A stretch of DNA of 59,073 bases from contig NZ_JABTBO010000013.1 in NCBI RefSeq assembly GCF_014884965.1, forward strand, positions 1-59,073. The letters are read 5' to 3'. A program made the position numbers and the translations under genes. Each line of letters opens with the position of its first letter. Position 1 is the first letter of the stretch. Below the pieces are notes generated by a model. The model ran no database searches, was not told the origin of the DNA, and saw nothing but the letters and a program-made list of their open reading frames with translations. The stretch is from Spirabiliibacterium mucosae. GTDB taxonomy: Bacteria > Pseudomonadota > Gammaproteobacteria > Enterobacterales > Pasteurellaceae. Of the stretch, positions 24,710-34,051 are shown piece after piece.

Positions 24710-27700
24710 TTATGTTTCGGTTAGTTGACCGCACTTTGCATTGCCACCGCCGGTGTGTTTTTTAGCCGCCGCTTCGTTGGCCATCGCTTGCTGGTCAAGC
24801 TTGAGTTGTTGGCCGTCAGCGAGGTTTTTGATATACACATCCAATTGATTGAATGCAATTTCAATATGATTTTCTTTAAACAACTCATCAATGCGACGGT
24901 TTAAAAAGTCGATGGTTGGGTTACGGTATTCTGTTTGGCTGACATAAACGCGCAGCTCGTGGTCAAGGGTGCTCGCCCCAAAGGTGAGGAAGTACACCGA
25001 CGGACCAGGCTCTTTCAGCGCGTGCGGCGCCTCATCAGCGGCTTGCAGCAACAAGTCACGGGTGCGCTCTAAATCCGAGCCATAGGCCACCCCCACCTCC
25101 AACACAATGCGGGTGACAGTGTTTGACAACGACCAGTTGGTCAACCGCTCGGTCACAAAGGTTTTGTTTGGCACAATCACCTCTTTGCCGTCAAAATCCA
25201 CAATGGTGGTGGCGCGAATGCGGATTTTAGACACCGTGCCGCTGAATGAGTCAATGGTGATGATATCGCCAATGCGCACAGGGCGCTCAAACAAAATGAT
25301 GATGCCCGAAACAAAGTTGGCGAAAATTTCTTGCAAACCAAAACCCAGCCCCACCGACAGTGCAGCAAAGAGCCATTGCAATTTGCTCCACGACATCCCC
25401 AAGCTTGAAAACGCGCTGCCAGCACCGACGGCGATGATCAAATAGCTCAAAATGGTGGTGATGGCATACGGCGCGCCTTGAGAGAGCCGAATGCGCGAGA
25501 AGACTAAGATCTCCAGCACCCCGCTTAAGTTGCGCACCACCAAGTAGGTGCCCCACAAAATCAAAAACGAGCTGAGCAAATTCAGCAACGTGACGGATTC
25601 TAGCTCCGTTTTGCCGTTTTCACCCGTGCTGGTTTGCTGCCACAAATTGATGCCGTCGAGGTAATAGGCTACGCTGAGCAAATCCGACCACACCCAATAG
25701 AGCAAGCCAACGAGCAAAATCCACATTACAATGTCGCTGACTTGGCTGATTTGTTGGTTGACGGTGGCAATGGCGATTTGCTCTTCTTGCGCGTCGACCA
25801 TAAACTCCTCGCCGCGCACCTCTTGCGCTTGCTGCTCACGCTCGCGCTCGCGTTTTTCTTTCAAGCGGCGATAGGCCAATTTGCGTGCCGACACACGAAT
25901 GGCGCGGTGGATAATCTCACGCAGATAAAACCACAAAATCGTCACCACATAGGTGTAGGTGATGTATTTAATCAGAATAAGTGCGGTGTAATAATAGCCG
26001 AGCGCAATCAGCACAATCAGCGTGATAGGAATCAGCACCAACAGCACACTGAAAATGCGCAGCACGGTGGTGTAGTTGATCTCCTCACCGCTGTTTTGGT
26101 GGTCCGTTTGCATATGCTTAACGGCATTGCTAAACGCAGGACGAATTTGGAACAAAAAGATCAGCAGCGCCACCACAATCATCGCCTCGCCGAGGTAATC
26201 GTTGGTCACACCCGTGTCTTCAAGGCCGGTGAAAATCGAGGCATTGAGCAACACCACCAAAATCGGAATCGAGCGCTTGAGTGTGCTGCGGAACAGTTCG
26301 TTGGTGGTTTGGGAAAAATTAAAGTGGCGATAGCTGATGCCGTTCGGGCGCAGCAGCGCCAGCATAAAGGCGAAAAAGAGCCAAAATGCCGCCATGCGAA
26401 AGGCCCACGGCAGATAATCCAGCGGCGTTTTGAACATAAAGAACAAAATCACTGTGAGGCTGGCTAAAAACAGCAAAGTGCTTGGCAGCGCCAGCAACAC
26501 GGTGTAAATCAACACCATAATGGTGCGCCACAGGCTGTCGCCGTTGAGCGTATTAACTTGTGAGTTGTGGAAGGTGATGCGCTTTTTGATCCACTCTTTG
26601 CGCCAGTTGATCAAAAACATCGGCACCAACAGCACCACCAGCAGCAATGCCACCGATGTGATGTGCTCCCGCCAGTGGCTGAAGCCCATCAGGGAGACAA
26701 TTTGTTTGACCTGCGCGCTGGCCATTTTCGGCAAGTTTTTAAACCAGGTCCAATCCACTGGGATGTTACTGCGCACCCAAAAGCTCTGCTGCTCAAGCTT
26801 GCTTTGCAGCTCGTTACTGATACTCACCACTTGCTGCTGGTTAAGCTCGATATTGATCGCGTGATTAAGCTGCTCGTTGAGCTGGGTGATGATGTCGGTC
26901 AGCAGTTTACGCCGGTCTTGCAAAATGGTGGTCAGCTGCTTTTTCTCCAGCGCGCTAAACTGCGTGTTGCGCTCCGCCTCGAGCGTTTCAATGTAAGTGG
27001 CGGGGTTGAACACTTCGTCGCGCTTTTCATTAACATCAAACAGCATCACGCGCAGCTGGGTGATGCGGTTGGGCAAATCGCTGATTAAGCTGTCACTCGG
27101 CAGCGAATGGCGCTGCTTGTTGATCACCCGTGAGAGCAGCAAGGTGCCTTGCAAGGCGCTGATCTGCTCTTCGAGGTTACGCTGGGTTTGAATTAAATTA
27201 TCCAACGTGTTGCGAATGCGCAAGCCGTCTTGCACCAGCTGGTTGTTGGTGTTGGTCTGCTCAAGCAAATCTTGGCTGAGCTTGGAATTGAGCGCCAGCT
27301 CAGATTTGATCAATGGATTGGCTAAATTGCTGCCACTGCTTTGCTCAAGCTGCGCCACCTGCTGTTGCGACAAGGCCAAACGCATCTCGCTGATTTTTTG
27401 CACTAAGCGTGCTTGAATAGCTTGAATATACTGCTGCTCGGCGGTTTTTTCGGCAATTTGGGATTCATACAACGAGGTCAAACGCGAGCCACCGTTGAGG
27501 CTGAGCTGATTATATTGGTTGCGCAGCTCAATAAGCTCCAGCTCGGCGTTGTATTTGGCACGCAGTGACGGGCTGACCTGCGCGCTGAACATCAATTTAT
27601 TGAGCTGAGTGCTGCGCTCTAGGTTTTCACTCAGCGCACTTTGAATCCGCTCCGGCGCGCTGCGTTGCGCCACCAACTGGGTGTTGAGGTTGGTCAACTG

Positions 27701-28105
27701 GGTTTGAATTTGCTGCAATTTGGCCTCATTGGCGGCTTGCATCGCGGTGAGCTCTTCTAGGCTTTTGCCCACCCACTGCTGCGCCACTTCATCGGCTTTG
27801 GGTTGATCGTTGATTTGGTTGAGGCTGTTTTGGCTTTTTTGAATCAGGCTGTCAGCTTGGTTGACCGTCTCGCGCAGCTCATTGATCGCACTTTGCTGCT
27901 GCTCCACTTGATTCAAGAGCGAGAGCGTGTCGCGCAAGTTATTGAGTAAAAGCTCGGTGTCTGGCTCTTTTTTGTCACTTTTTTCCACCGCTTCAATTTG
28001 CGCCTGCACGTCGGCCTTTTTCGGCAGGGCGTCTTGCGCCCACACCTGCACGCCGAGCAGTAACAGCATCATCAGTGAACATAACCGTAAGCCAAACTTA
28101 AACAT
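24710..28105 (-). CDS. mscK: Large mechanosensitive channel MscK/KefA family
   Basis: This gene codes for 1131 residues from MFKFGLRLCSLMMLLLLG (28105), which begins a signal peptide ending VWAQ. A long periplasmic coiled-coil region (about 30-470) is followed by many transmembrane segments and a C-terminal MscS domain (GLGFGLQEIFANFVSG, then FVTERLTNWSLSN). It releases osmolytes on osmotic downshift. After GGGNAKCGQLTET the frame stops at 24710. Removing one A near 24720 would add an acidic tail, KEFEEHHRDHDLDIDFDGDDEH split over about 30 residues, to a stop at 24622. The start overlaps menE by eight bases. Confidence 0.9.
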   Translation of the reverse strand: MFKFGLRLCSLMMLLLLGVQVWAQDALPKKADVQAQIEAVEKSDKKEPDTELLLNNLRDTLSLLNQVEQQQSAINELRETVNQADSLIQKSQNSLNQINDQPKADEVAQQWVGKSLEELTAMQAANEAKLQQIQTQLTNLNTQLVAQRSAPERIQSALSENLERSTQLNKLMFSAQVSPSLRAKYNAELELIELRNQYNQLSLNGGSRLTSLYESQIAEKTAEQQYIQAIQARLVQKISEMRLALSQQQVAQLEQSSGSNLANPLIKSELALNSKLSQDLLEQTNTNNQLVQDGLRIRNTLDNLIQTQRNLEEQISALQGTLLLSRVINKQRHSLPSDSLISDLPNRITQLRVMLFDVNEKRDEVFNPATYIETLEAERNTQFSALEKKQLTTILQDRRKLLTDIITQLNEQLNHAINIELNQQQVVSISNELQSKLEQQSFWVRSNIPVDWTWFKNLPKMASAQVKQIVSLMGFSHWREHITSVALLLVVLLVPMFLINWRKEWIKKRITFHNSQVNTLNGDSLWRTIMVLIYTVLLALPSTLLFLASLTVILFFMFKTPLDYLPWAFRMAAFWLFFAFMLALLRPNGISYRHFNFSQTTNELFRSTLKRSIPILVVLLNASIFTGLEDTGVTNDYLGEAMIVVALLIFLFQIRPAFSNAVKHMQTDHQNSGEEINYTTVLRIFSVLLVLIPITLIVLIALGYYYTALILIKYITYTYVVTILWFYLREIIHRAIRVSARKLAYRRLKEKREREREQQAQEVRGEEFMVDAQEEQIAIATVNQQISQVSDIVMWILLVGLLYWVWSDLLSVAYYLDGINLWQQTSTGENGKTELESVTLLNLLSSFLILWGTYLVVRNLSGVLEILVFSRIRLSQGAPYAITTILSYLIIAVGAGSAFSSLGMSWSKLQWLFAALSVGLGFGLQEIFANFVSGIIILFERPVRIGDIITIDSFSGTVSKIRIRATTIVDFDGKEVIVPNKTFVTERLTNWSLSNTVTRIVLEVGVAYGSDLERTRDLLLQAADEAPHALKEPGPSVYFLTFGASTLDHELRVYVSQTEYRNPTIDFLNRRIDELFKENHIEIAFNQLDVYIKNLADGQQLKLDQQAMANEAAAKKHTGGGNAKCGQLTET

Positions 28106-29543
28106 AATATTCCTTCTTCTTCGACATCCTCTGCGCGCGCTGCTGCAGCGCCACGCGCGAGATTTTAATGGCGCCATCACCTGCTGATTCCAGCGGATAA
28201 TAGGCAATCGGCTGCTTAAAGCGCTCAAGTGCGGTTGCCATGCGCGCAGCTAACACCATACTTTGTGTTAAAAACTCACCAGGCTCAGCAAAGGCGACAA
28301 ACGCCACCACTTTGTGGCCAAATTCCGCCTCGACTTGCCCCACCACATAGGCTTGGCTGACCAACCCTGTGCGATAAAGCACCTCTTCAATTTCTTCCGG
28401 CTGGACGTTTTCGCCACCGCAGATGAACATATTATCCATTCGCCCTGCAATGTTCAATCGCCCGCCGTCAAAAGTGCCGCAATCGCGCGTGGCAAACCAG
28501 CCTTGCGCATTAACAATCGGCACAATCTCGCCATCCCGCCAGCGCCCTTGCGCCAGCCCCGCGCCGCGCACCCAAATTTCCCCTTGCTCGATTTTCACCT
28601 CGCGGCCTGCCAAAACACCAAAGTGCGGTTGGCCAAAGCGTTCGATATAGACGGTGGAGGCCATCTCCGTTAAGCCATAGCCGCGATAAATCTCAAGCCC
28701 GCGCGCCAGTGCCGCTTGGCACAAGTTTGGGTCAAGGTAGGCGCCACCGAGCAGCACTTTTTGCCCCGTGTTGACCGCACTTTGTGTTTTTTCAGCTTGG
28801 TTGAGGTATCGCCACAGCTGGGTGGGCACCAGCGAGATGTGGCTGCACAAGGCGATATCATGGGTTAAATCCTCACTTGGCAGGCGCAAACACGCACCAC
28901 GGCTGAGCCAACGCCAGGCGATCCCTTGGCCGGAGACGTGAAACAGCGGCAAGCTGAAAAGCCAGCAACTGCTCGCGTCAAACGCCAGCGCATCACACAC
29001 GCCAGCGGCATTAGCCAAGTGCGCTGACACGCTGTGGACAATCGCTTTGGGCTGGCCGGTGGAGCCGGAGGAGAGCGTCATCGTCAACCCTTGCCAGCTG
29101 GCAACCGCACTTTGTGTTTTTTTCCCCGTCAGGTGCAAGGGCGTAAGCGGCAAAGAAAGCGGCGTGGGCGACCAATAGGCATCAAGCTGATTATCAAAGC
29201 AAAGCTGGGCGATTTTATCTGGTGGAAAATGCGGGTTGAGCACCATCACGCGCGCACCGACGCCTAAGCTTGCGAAATACAACAGCAGTTGCGTCAAGCT
29301 GTTAGCACCAATCAGCGCCACGCCTGAGTGCGGGCCAATGTTTTGCGCCCGCAGCGCGGCGCACAGCTTGTCGAGTGCGGCCATAACATCACACCAGCGC
29401 AACGTGCGAGATGAAAAAAGCAAGTCATCGACACTTGCTTTTTCACCGCGCTGGCAGGCGATGCGCTCACACGTTCGCAGCTGCGCTAAATGCGCCTGCC
29501 ACGCGTTGGCATCACACTGTGAAATAGGTGCGGACATCATCAA
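28098..29543 (-). CDS. menE: 2-succinylbenzoate-CoA ligase (menaquinone pathway)
   Basis: This gene codes for 481 residues and activates o-succinylbenzoate with ATP and CoA. The AMP-binding P-loop is LSSGSTGQPKAIVHS (about 158-172). Further motifs are RGYGLTEMAST and the hinge GRMDNMFICGGENVQPEEIE, with GDGAIKISR near the C-terminus as expected for the catalytic Lys region. The start MMMSAPIS lies inside the seqA 3' end, so seqA-menE-mscK are overlapping genes in one operon. Several uptake signals in linkers encode QSAV. Confidence 0.92.
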   Translation of the reverse strand: MMMSAPISQCDANAWQAHLAQLRTCERIACQRGEKASVDDLLFSSRTLRWCDVMAALDKLCAALRAQNIGPHSGVALIGANSLTQLLLYFASLGVGARVMVLNPHFPPDKIAQLCFDNQLDAYWSPTPLSLPLTPLHLTGKKTQSAVASWQGLTMTLSSGSTGQPKAIVHSVSAHLANAAGVCDALAFDASSCWLFSLPLFHVSGQGIAWRWLSRGACLRLPSEDLTHDIALCSHISLVPTQLWRYLNQAEKTQSAVNTGQKVLLGGAYLDPNLCQAALARGLEIYRGYGLTEMASTVYIERFGQPHFGVLAGREVKIEQGEIWVRGAGLAQGRWRDGEIVPIVNAQGWFATRDCGTFDGGRLNIAGRMDNMFICGGENVQPEEIEEVLYRTGLVSQAYVVGQVEAEFGHKVVAFVAFAEPGEFLTQSMVLAARMATALERFKQPIAYYPLESAGDGAIKISRVALQQRAQRMSKKKEYYV

Positions 29544-30147
29544 TCAAGTCAGCGGGCAGATGCATCGAGGTCATCGCCCCTTCCAGCATCAGCATTTTGC
29601 GCTGGCTGTTGGTGTTGGTGATCACCCAATACGGCGTTTCAGGGATCTGCTTCGGCTTCGTGTGGGTGCCAGCTTGCAGCAAGGTGGCCTCATCGCGCGC
29701 GAAATAAACCCGTGTGCGCCCAGCCAAGGATTCGGTCGCTTGGGCAAAGGTTTCAGGATTAGCGCGATAAAGTGCGGTTAAAATCATCAAAAATTTCACC
29801 ACCCCTTTGCTCTCTTGCTGGAATGCCTCGGAGTCGATCACCTTGCGCACGCGATTAACCACATGCATGATGGACTCAGCCGATTGCGGCTTTTTGTTCA
29901 CGACAGGCTCCGCCTGGGTTGGCGCCGCTGCCGCTGGCTTTTCCGCCACCACAGGTTTTGGTGCCTCACTTGGCGCGTTGCTCGGCGCGCGCTCGGCAGG
30001 CGCAGGGGTTGGTGTGGCTTCGCGATCGGTGTTGTCGGCGGATAAATTTAACAAGCGACGCAAAATATCCGACGCGCTCTCGCCAATCGATTGGGTGTTG
30101 GCCACGAGGTATTGATAAATTTCTTCGTCGACTTCAATAATTTTCAT
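29512..30147 (-). CDS. seqA: Replication initiation modulator SeqA
   Basis: This gene codes for 211 residues. The N-terminal oligomerisation motif (MKIIEVDEEIYQYLVANTQS, IGESASDILRRLL) is followed by a Pro/Ala-rich linker (about 45-95). The C-terminal domain recognises hemimethylated GATC (VNRVRKVIDSEAFQ, AGRTRVYFARDEATLL, THTKPKQIPETPYWV). It sequesters oriC after replication. It is divergent from ybfF and overlaps menE downstream. The linker is longer than in E. coli SeqA, which is about 180 residues. Confidence 0.95.
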   Translation of the reverse strand: MKIIEVDEEIYQYLVANTQSIGESASDILRRLLNLSADNTDREATPTPAPAERAPSNAPSEAPKPVVAEKPAAAAPTQAEPVVNKKPQSAESIMHVVNRVRKVIDSEAFQQESKGVVKFLMILTALYRANPETFAQATESLAGRTRVYFARDEATLLQAGTHTKPKQIPETPYWVITNTNSQRKMLMLEGAMTSMHLPADLIDDVRTYFTV

Positions 30148-30266
30148 GCTTCTCTCCTCTCGCGCAAAGCTTAGTTTTGCTTATGGCAGTGATTGCTTGA
30201 TTTGAATACTATTTTGCCCCATTATACTCATTAAATGCCTGTTTAACTACGATTTAACAAACACAA

Positions 30267-31052
30267 ATGTCACAAAATACACAATTTCTCCATTATCAAT
30301 GGCAAAATGACGAAAAAACAGCCACCGACGCGCCCGTGATGGTGGTGCTGCACGGCTTGTTTGGGGATTTAAACAACCTCGGCGTGATTGCTCGCGCCTT
30401 TGCCGACGACTACCGCGTGCTGAAGGTGGATTTGCGCAACCACGGCCACTCGTTTCACAGCGATGAGATGAACTATGCCATAATGGCGCGCGATGTGATA
30501 GCGCTGCTCGATCACCTCGACATTCAAGAGGTGATTTTGGTCGGCCACTCGATGGGCGGCAAAACGGCGATGGCGGCGGCTGATTTGCTCGCTGAGCGTG
30601 TTAAGCGCCTTGTGGTGCTCGACATTGCGCCGGTTGCCTACGGCCACCACGGGCATGATGATGTGTTCACCGCACTTTTTGCCGTGCAAAAGGCGATGCC
30701 CGCCAGCCGCCAAGAGGCCAAGCCGATTTTGCAGCAACACATTGTGGCCGAAGGCGTGCAGCAATTTATGCTGAAATCCTTTGATGCCAGCTCGCCACAG
30801 CGCTTTTTGTTCAACCTGACCGCACTTTATGCTAATTACGACAACATCATGGGCTGGCACAGTGTGCAGGTGAGTGTGCCGACCTTGTTTATCCGCGGTG
30901 GGCGCTCAAATTATGTCACCGACAGCTATTTGGCCGCGATTGAGGCGCAATTTAGCCATGCGCAGCTGGTCACGATTGACAACACTGCGCACTGGCTGCA
31001 CGCTGAAAAGCCAAGTGCGGTGATTGAGGCGATGCGCGCGTTTTTGGCCTAA
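30267..31052 (+). CDS. ybfF: Acyl-CoA esterase/hydrolase YbfF
   Basis: This gene codes for 261 residues with an alpha/beta-hydrolase fold. The nucleophile elbow is GHSMGG (about residue 93), with an oxyanion HGLFGDLNNLG near the start. The catalytic His is in NTAHWLHAEKP near the end. E. coli YbfF hydrolyses acyl-CoA and palmitoyl esters. It precedes fldA and fur in the same direction, as in H. influenzae. Confidence 0.92.
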   Translation: MSQNTQFLHYQWQNDEKTATDAPVMVVLHGLFGDLNNLGVIARAFADDYRVLKVDLRNHGHSFHSDEMNYAIMARDVIALLDHLDIQEVILVGHSMGGKTAMAAADLLAERVKRLVVLDIAPVAYGHHGHDDVFTALFAVQKAMPASRQEAKPILQQHIVAEGVQQFMLKSFDASSPQRFLFNLTALYANYDNIMGWHSVQVSVPTLFIRGGRSNYVTDSYLAAIEAQFSHAQLVTIDNTAHWLHAEKPSAVIEAMRAFLA

Positions 31053-31053
31053 T

Positions 31054-31112
31054 TTAACTTTTATAAAAAGTGTGGTATAGTTCGCAAATCTGGCCAACGG
31101 CTTATCATTCTC
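31054..31112 (+). promoter_or_regulatory. fldA promoter with a candidate Fur box
   Basis: TTAACT (31054-31059), a 16-base spacer and TATAGT (31076-31081) form a good sigma-70 promoter. CCAACGGCTTATCATTCTC (31094-31112), read on the other strand, matches 12 of 19 Fur box positions and lies in the transcribed leader. Confidence 0.5.
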
Positions 31113-31168
31113 ACTTGAATGCAGCCACACTAATGATCTATAACAAAAACAAAAATAGGGTAATCAAC

Positions 31169-31693
31169 ATGGCAGTAGTCGGTTTATTCTACGGCAGCGA
31201 CACAGGCAATACTGAAAGCGTTGCAAAAATGATTCAAAAACAATTGGGTGACAACCTAGTTGATATCCGCGACATCGCAAAAAGCACCAAAGAAGACATT
31301 GAAGCCTATGATTTCATCCTCATCGGCATCCCAACCTGGTATTACGGCGAGGCGCAAGCAGACTGGGACGACTTTTTCCCAACACTCGAAGAGATTGATT
31401 TCACAGACAAAATCGTGGGCATTTTCGGCTGTGGCGACCAAGAAGACTACGCAGAATACTTCTGCGACGCCATGGGCACCGTTCGCAACATCATCGAGCC
31501 ACACGGCGCCACTATTGTCGGCCACTGGCCAACTGAGGGCTACCACTTTGAAGTGTCGCAAGCCTTGGTAGACGCGCAAACCTTTGTCGGATTGTGCATC
31601 GACGAAGACCGCCAGCCAGAGCTGACCGAGCAACGGGTGGAAAAATGGTGCAAACAAATTTTCGATGAAATGTACTTAGACGAGCTGGTCTAA
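31169..31693 (+). CDS. fldA: Flavodoxin
   Basis: This gene codes for 174 residues from MAVVGLFYGSDTGNTE (31169). An upstream in-frame start would put promoter DNA in the coding region, so this one is preferred. The FMN phosphate loop is YGSDTGNTES. Flavin-stacking residues are in PTWYYGEAQADWDDF, and FGCGDQEDYAEYFCDA is the long-chain flavodoxin insertion. It carries electrons at low potential and replaces ferredoxin under iron limitation. It lies directly before fur. Confidence 0.95.
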   Translation: MAVVGLFYGSDTGNTESVAKMIQKQLGDNLVDIRDIAKSTKEDIEAYDFILIGIPTWYYGEAQADWDDFFPTLEEIDFTDKIVGIFGCGDQEDYAEYFCDAMGTVRNIIEPHGATIVGHWPTEGYHFEVSQALVDAQTFVGLCIDEDRQPELTEQRVEKWCKQIFDEMYLDELV

Positions 31694-31707
31694 CGATTAT
31701 CATTTGC
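31689..31707 (+). promoter_or_regulatory. Fur box before fur
   Basis: On the reverse strand GCAAATGATAATCGTTAGA matches 14 of 19 positions of the Fur consensus, including ATGATAATC. It overlaps the fldA stop and lies about 80 bases before fur, consistent with self-regulation. Confidence 0.6.
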
Positions 31708-31782
31708 AATTAAATACTATTCCACATAAAATACAAGGGAAATGTGGTCGCAATAAGGCGCAAGCCTTTATAGAGAGGATAT

Positions 31783-32232
31783 ATGTCTGAACAAAATATT
31801 CAATTGCTGAAAAAAGCAGGCCTGAAAGTCACTGAGCCGCGGTTGAAAATTTTGGCGTTAATGCAATCAACCACCAACACAGAAATGCAGCACTTCTCCG
31901 CTGAAGATATCTACAAAATGCTGCTTGAAGAAGGCGAAGAAATTGGCCTGGCCACCGTTTATCGCGTGCTAAACCAATTTGATGAAGCCAATATTTTGAC
32001 CCGCCACAATTTTGAAGGCAATAAATCCGTGTTTGAGCTGGCGCCGGTGAGCCATCACGATCACATCATCTGCACCGATTGCGGCAAAGTGATCGAATTC
32101 ACCGATGATTTGATCGAAAAACGCCAGCGCGAAATCAGCGAAAAATTTGGCATCGAGCTGGAAAATCACAGCTTGTACTTATACGGCAAATGCAACAACG
32201 CCAACAAATGCGACGACAGCAGTAAAAAGTAA
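31783..32232 (+). CDS. fur: Ferric uptake regulator Fur
   Basis: This gene codes for 149 residues. The winged helix (LKKAGLKVTEPRLKILALMQ, DIYKMLLEEGEEIGLATVYR) precedes the metal-binding domain with HHDHIICTDCGKVIEF and ENHSLYLYGKC. With Fe(II) it represses iron uptake genes and sRNAs. Candidate Fur boxes stand before fldA, before fur and at the putative sRNA near 14300, so this window may hold several members of its regulon. Confidence 0.97.
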   Translation: MSEQNIQLLKKAGLKVTEPRLKILALMQSTTNTEMQHFSAEDIYKMLLEEGEEIGLATVYRVLNQFDEANILTRHNFEGNKSVFELAPVSHHDHIICTDCGKVIEFTDDLIEKRQREISEKFGIELENHSLYLYGKCNNANKCDDSSKK

Positions 32233-32269
32233 TTTTTTTACATAAATAAGTTGCTTTTGTCGCCAAAGC

Positions 32270-32342
32270 ATCCCAAAATAGGCTGCCTAATTATTTTAGG
32301 TTATAAAATAATTATTTTAGCTAACTTATTTTGGGATTTTTT
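32270..32342 (+). promoter_or_regulatory. Nested hairpin between fur and yagU covering the ribosome binding site
   Basis: The outer arms ATCCCAAAATA (32270-32280) and TATTTTGGGAT (32327-32337) enclose an inner stem (AATTATTTTA/TAAAATAATT). TTTTT and the ATG of yagU at 32343 follow. It looks like the fur terminator. The only G-rich ribosome binding site candidate (GGGA at 32333-32336) is inside the stem, so it may also control yagU translation. Confidence 0.6.
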
Positions 32343-32945
32343 ATGTCTATTTTTCAACAAACCAACCCGAGCCGCCGCCGCTATGGCGTTGCCATTTTGG
32401 TCGGCATCATCGCAGGGCTGATCTCTGCTTTTGTGAAATGGGGCGCAGAACACCCGTTCCCACCGCGCAGCCCGCTGGATCTGTTCACCGCCGCTTGCCA
32501 AGACCCATCGCAAGCGTTAGAGGTGTGCTCTCGCGCCTTTTTGAACCCGCCACACGTATTTTTGCGTGACTATTTGGGCATTGACCCAACTGGTGCGGCG
32601 TTCACCTTTGCTGACCAAGCGTTCAACTGGATTGGCGTGACACACATCACCTTCTCGCTGGTGTTCGCTATTGGCTATTGCTTGGTGGCGGAAGTGTTCC
32701 CGAAAATCAAATTCTGGCAAGGTATCGGTGCGGGTCTTATCGCGAACATTTGCGTGCATTACATCACCTTCCCAGCCATGGGCCTGACCCCGCCGGTGCT
32801 TGACTGGCCGTGGTATGAGCACATTTCTGAATTAGTTGGCCACATCTTCTGGTTCTGGACCATTGAAATTATCCGCCGTGATTTGCGCAACCGCATCACG
32901 CATCAGCCAGACCCTGAAGTCCCGCTCGACCAACCTTACCGCTAA
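32343..32945 (+). CDS. yagU: YagU family inner membrane protein (DUF1440)
   Basis: This gene codes for 200 residues from [15 protein letters not shown]. Transmembrane segments lie at about residues 15-35, 95-115, 122-145 and 160-175. YagU of E. coli contributes to acid resistance by an unknown mechanism. Family text includes [20 protein letters not shown] and [11 protein letters not shown]-like [14 protein letters not shown]. The start is fixed by the adjacent hairpin, which leaves no other ATG close by except one 12 bases upstream within the stem. Confidence 0.85.
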   Translation: MSIFQQTNPSRRRYGVAILVGIIAGLISAFVKWGAEHPFPPRSPLDLFTAACQDPSQALEVCSRAFLNPPHVFLRDYLGIDPTGAAFTFADQAFNWIGVTHITFSLVFAIGYCLVAEVFPKIKFWQGIGAGLIANICVHYITFPAMGLTPPVLDWPWYEHISELVGHIFWFWTIEIIRRDLRNRITHQPDPEVPLDQPYR

Positions 32946-32950
32946 AAACA

Positions 32951-32980
32951 AAACCGCACTTTGAAAGTGCGGTTTTTTAT
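32951..32980. terminator. Uptake-signal hairpin terminator after yagU
   Basis: AACCGCACTTT and AAAGTGCGGTT pair perfectly around GA and are followed by TTTTATTTT. It serves yagU; the facing gene usg ends at 32988. Confidence 0.85.
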
Positions 32981-32987
32981 TTTCTCG

Positions 32988-33953
32988 TTAATACCCGTTG
33001 TGATAACACAATTTCGCCAGCTCAACGCCTAAGGTGGCGATGGAAAATCGTTGCTCATCACAGGCGGTGAAAAACGCCACACCGCTGTCTTGCTCACGAA
33101 TGTCACTGATGTGCAATTGCGCGTCGAGCTCGCCTGTCTGAACTGGCGTGATGGTTTTATCTGCCACGTTCACCAGCGTATTGGTGCGCCACTGGGCGAC
33201 CAACGCATCAAGGGCGAGGGGGTATTCACTGCGCACGCTCACCTGCTGTGCCAAGCCATAGAAAACCGCACTTTGCAGTGGGTGGAGAGCCAGCTCAAGC
33301 TCACCGGGCAGCACTTTTTGCAACTGCTGGGTTAAGCGCTCAAGGTTAAAGTGCGGTGCGCTAAAAGGTGCAACATCAAACGCCAAGCGCGGCTCGTTGT
33401 CATCAAGCGGGATGCCGTTGAGCAACTTCGCGGTTTGCCCCGCCAAAGTGCGCACCTGCTCCTCGCCAACATAAGAGGCCGGCAGCAGGCTTGAGACAAA
33501 AACATGGGTCAGCGCACTTTCCATCAATGGCGCGAGCGCAATGGCCAGCTGGCTGATTTGCGCATCCGGCAAAGAGACAATATTGTGATTGCGCAGCAAG
33601 CTCAGCTGCTCGTCGTTCACGCTAGGCACCACCAGCGGCACATCGTGAAGGCTGGCAAACGCGCCGAGCAAATCTATCACCACACAGCCACTTTCAGCCG
33701 CCGCTTTCACGGCTTGCGCGTGGCTCAGATTGCCTGCAAAAAAGAGGTATTGCACCGCGCTCCAGTCAATCTCATCAAAGGTTTTTTGCGCCACCGCGCG
33801 GTTGTTAAAGCGCAATCCTTGCTCGTCACCAAAGGGCACAATTTCAATCGCCTCCACGCGCTCAAGTGGCAATTCACTGCCCTCAAGGGCCTCGATGATC
33901 TTCTCCGCCAAGGCAAATTCGGCGGCCACCACCGCTGTCATCATCTCTTGCAT
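32988..33953 (-). CDS. usg: USG-1-like protein, aspartate-semialdehyde dehydrogenase homologue
   Basis: This gene codes for 321 residues from MQEMMTAVVAAEFALAEKI (33953), which follows CAGGAGAAT. An upstream ATG at 33995 would translate an uptake signal and is less likely. It has the fold of aspartate-semialdehyde dehydrogenase but with weak motifs. The catalytic Cys context is not conserved and the NADP loop is missing near the start, so enzyme activity is doubtful. E. coli usg lies next to truA and its role is unknown. Confidence 0.75.
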   Translation of the reverse strand: MQEMMTAVVAAEFALAEKIIEALEGSELPLERVEAIEIVPFGDEQGLRFNNRAVAQKTFDEIDWSAVQYLFFAGNLSHAQAVKAAAESGCVVIDLLGAFASLHDVPLVVPSVNDEQLSLLRNHNIVSLPDAQISQLAIALAPLMESALTHVFVSSLLPASYVGEEQVRTLAGQTAKLLNGIPLDDNEPRLAFDVAPFSAPHFNLERLTQQLQKVLPGELELALHPLQSAVFYGLAQQVSVRSEYPLALDALVAQWRTNTLVNVADKTITPVQTGELDAQLHISDIREQDSGVAFFTACDEQRFSIATLGVELAKLCYHNGY

Positions 33954-34051
33954 ATTCTCTCCTGTGCAACCGCACTTTGCATTTTTTATTGACATAGCCC
34001 GCTATTTTACGCAATTCTATGGCCTAAGTCTTAAAAATTTACGAGGAATTG

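Noticed and set aside
25634-26467. Rightward 277-codon frame opposite mscK
   Set aside because: It is antisense to a clear channel gene and is His/Gln/Arg-rich in the way typical of reverse-strand frames.
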